Source: DAOVQB01 sp023128935 (GTDB lineage: Bacteria > Eisenbacteria > RBG-16-71-46 > CAIMUX01 > WJJG01). From it: a stretch of 23,321 nt of DNA. The notes under the pieces were generated by a model that had not been told where the DNA came from, did no database searches, and saw only the letters and a list, made by a program, of their open reading frames with translations. Position 1 is the first letter of the stretch. Each line of letters opens with the position of its first letter. This document shows, one piece after another, positions 22,911 through 23,321 of this stretch. The translations under genes were made by a program, and so were the position numbers. The stretch covers positions 1-23,321 of the forward strand of contig DAOVQB010000057.1 of NCBI GenBank assembly GCA_030628905.1, given 5' to 3'.

Positions 22911-23084
22911 TTGGTCTCATCAGGTTCCCGGATCAGCCGGCGTTCACTGGCCTTCACGTCAGCGGAAACCACCCGAGCCGATCGCGATTGCACATAAGCC
23001 CCGAGCCATGGCCTTCGACGCGACTGTGGCCCACTTCGGCCAAGACGCGCAGCGCCTCCTGAAGTCGTGGACACGCCTTTCACA

Positions 23085-23147
23085 AAGATTCCCTGCACCC
23101 TTGCCAAGATCCTCTGCAACTTTACCAAGATTCTCTGCAACAAATTG
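23085..23147 (+). repeat. Three tandem 21-bp repeats
   Basis: AAGATTCCCTGCACCC (23085), AAGATCCTCTGCAACT (23106) and AAGATTCTCTGCAACA (23127) begin units of exactly 21 bp. In the minus direction the units read as heptads (LQRILVK, LQRILAR, VQGIFVK). Confidence 0.8.
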
Positions 23148-23211
23148 ATGTGAAAGTCGAATCTTTTGCAACAAATCGCTTGTGAAATTCGAAAATACTT
23201 GTACAAAATCC

Positions 23212-23240
23212 TTGCTGTTCGCCAGTGTTTATGCTAGGTT
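23212..23240 (+). promoter_or_regulatory. Promoter for a gene beyond the right edge
   Basis: TTGCTG (23212-23217) is followed after 17 bases by TAGGTT (23235-23240), with TGC before the -10. The TGCTA-GGT look resembles the promoter at 8175-8204. An AT-rich stretch lies upstream, as for many strong promoters. It should give a leader of about 75 bases to the window end. Confidence 0.5.
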
Positions 23241-23306
23241 TCAGTTGTTCTGCGCACCAAACCAACTAGTCGTAGCATCTTGTTTTATCCATTGCGCCCT
23301 ATCTCC

Positions 23307-23314
23307 TTGGAGGT
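23307..23314 (+). promoter_or_regulatory. Ribosome binding site at the right edge
   Basis: TTGGAGGT lies 7 bases from the end of the window. A gene probably starts at or just beyond position 23322. Confidence 0.5.
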
Positions 23315-23321
23315 CTGTTTA

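Larger units (their letters stand above)
22635..23211. other. Gene-free tail with several repeat families
   Basis: No open frame here shows a family signature on either strand. The stretch opens with a ~28-bp imperfect repeat (22665-22693 and 22738-22765, sharing TGATGGATCTG), continues into the 18-bp minisatellite, then a 21-bp array, then an AT-rich stretch with a TGCAACAAAT repeat (23136-23145 and 23167-23176). Repeat-driven open frames on both strands are expected by-products. Confidence 0.7.

Noticed and set aside
22640..23062. Plus-strand open frame of 140 codons in the tail region
   Set aside because: Its body is the translated 18-bp repeat, it has no ribosome site, and another + strand frame is equally open.
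22643..23206. Minus-strand open frame of 187 codons in the tail region
   Set aside because: It begins with TTG, has only a weak ribosome site, and its apparent order (heptads and charged hexamers) follows from simple DNA repeats. Kept as a finding, not as a gene.
1..23321. tRNA, rRNA, insertion sequence or phage genes
   Set aside because: No cloverleaf, rRNA block, transposase motif or integrase motif was seen on either strand; repeats present are short tandem or paired repeats without element structure.

Overview
The window is a chromosomal segment of a GC-rich, Gram-negative-type bacterium. Three features point to the FCB side of the tree (Fibrobacteres/Chlorobi/Bacteroidetes and related candidate phyla): two exported proteins end in a FlgD-Ig-like, type IX secretion style sorting domain (YPNPF and YPNPY motifs), and an outer-membrane protein joins a PorV/PorQ-type barrel to an OmpA domain. 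I cannot name a genus from sequence alone. Almost every gene lies on the + strand in short-spaced or overlapping runs.

Region 1 (1-3000), cell envelope: the 3' end of a secreted Ig-like protein, a strong hairpin terminator, then a complete PorV-like/TSP3/OmpA fusion ending in a second terminator-like hairpin. Region 2 (3000-3500): a small DUF2007-like protein overlapping a small single-span membrane protein. Region 3 (3560-8150), riboflavin operon: an FMN riboswitch followed by ribD, ribE, ribBA, ribH and nusB. It encodes the GTP and ribulose-5-phosphate route to riboflavin, apart from the dephosphorylation step that the standard operon also lacks.

Region 4 (8175-22634), surface glycan and glycosylation cluster: it starts at a recognisable promoter and runs methyltransferase, GT4, a TMEM260-like DUF2723 membrane glycosyltransferase with TPRs, a UDP-sugar 4-epimerase-like enzyme, and a GtrB/ArnC-like polyprenyl-phosphate GT2. 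A second promoter then precedes a UDP-glucuronate decarboxylase, a DPM1-like polyprenol-phosphate-mannose synthase, a GT2 fused to a degenerate phosphoglycosyl-transferase module, a secreted beta-propeller with a sorting domain, and another GT4-like transferase. The set can make nucleotide sugars and polyprenyl-P-sugars and can glycosylate on the periplasmic side. A plausible reading, which is inference, is glycosylation of exported proteins or synthesis of a surface glycan.

Region 5 (22635-23321) has no convincing gene. It holds an 18-bp minisatellite, a 21-bp tandem repeat, an AT-rich stretch and a promoter plus Shine-Dalgarno reading out of the right edge.

The most noteworthy observations are: a perfect 40-bp tandem duplication that creates the present stop codon of the UDP-glucuronate decarboxylase; a second, diverged duplication of the 3' end of the epimerase gene; loss of the catalytic Asp-Glu pair in the phosphoglycosyl-transferase module; and a DPM1-like enzyme near a TMEM260-like transferase in a cluster that also encodes a type IX style cargo protein.
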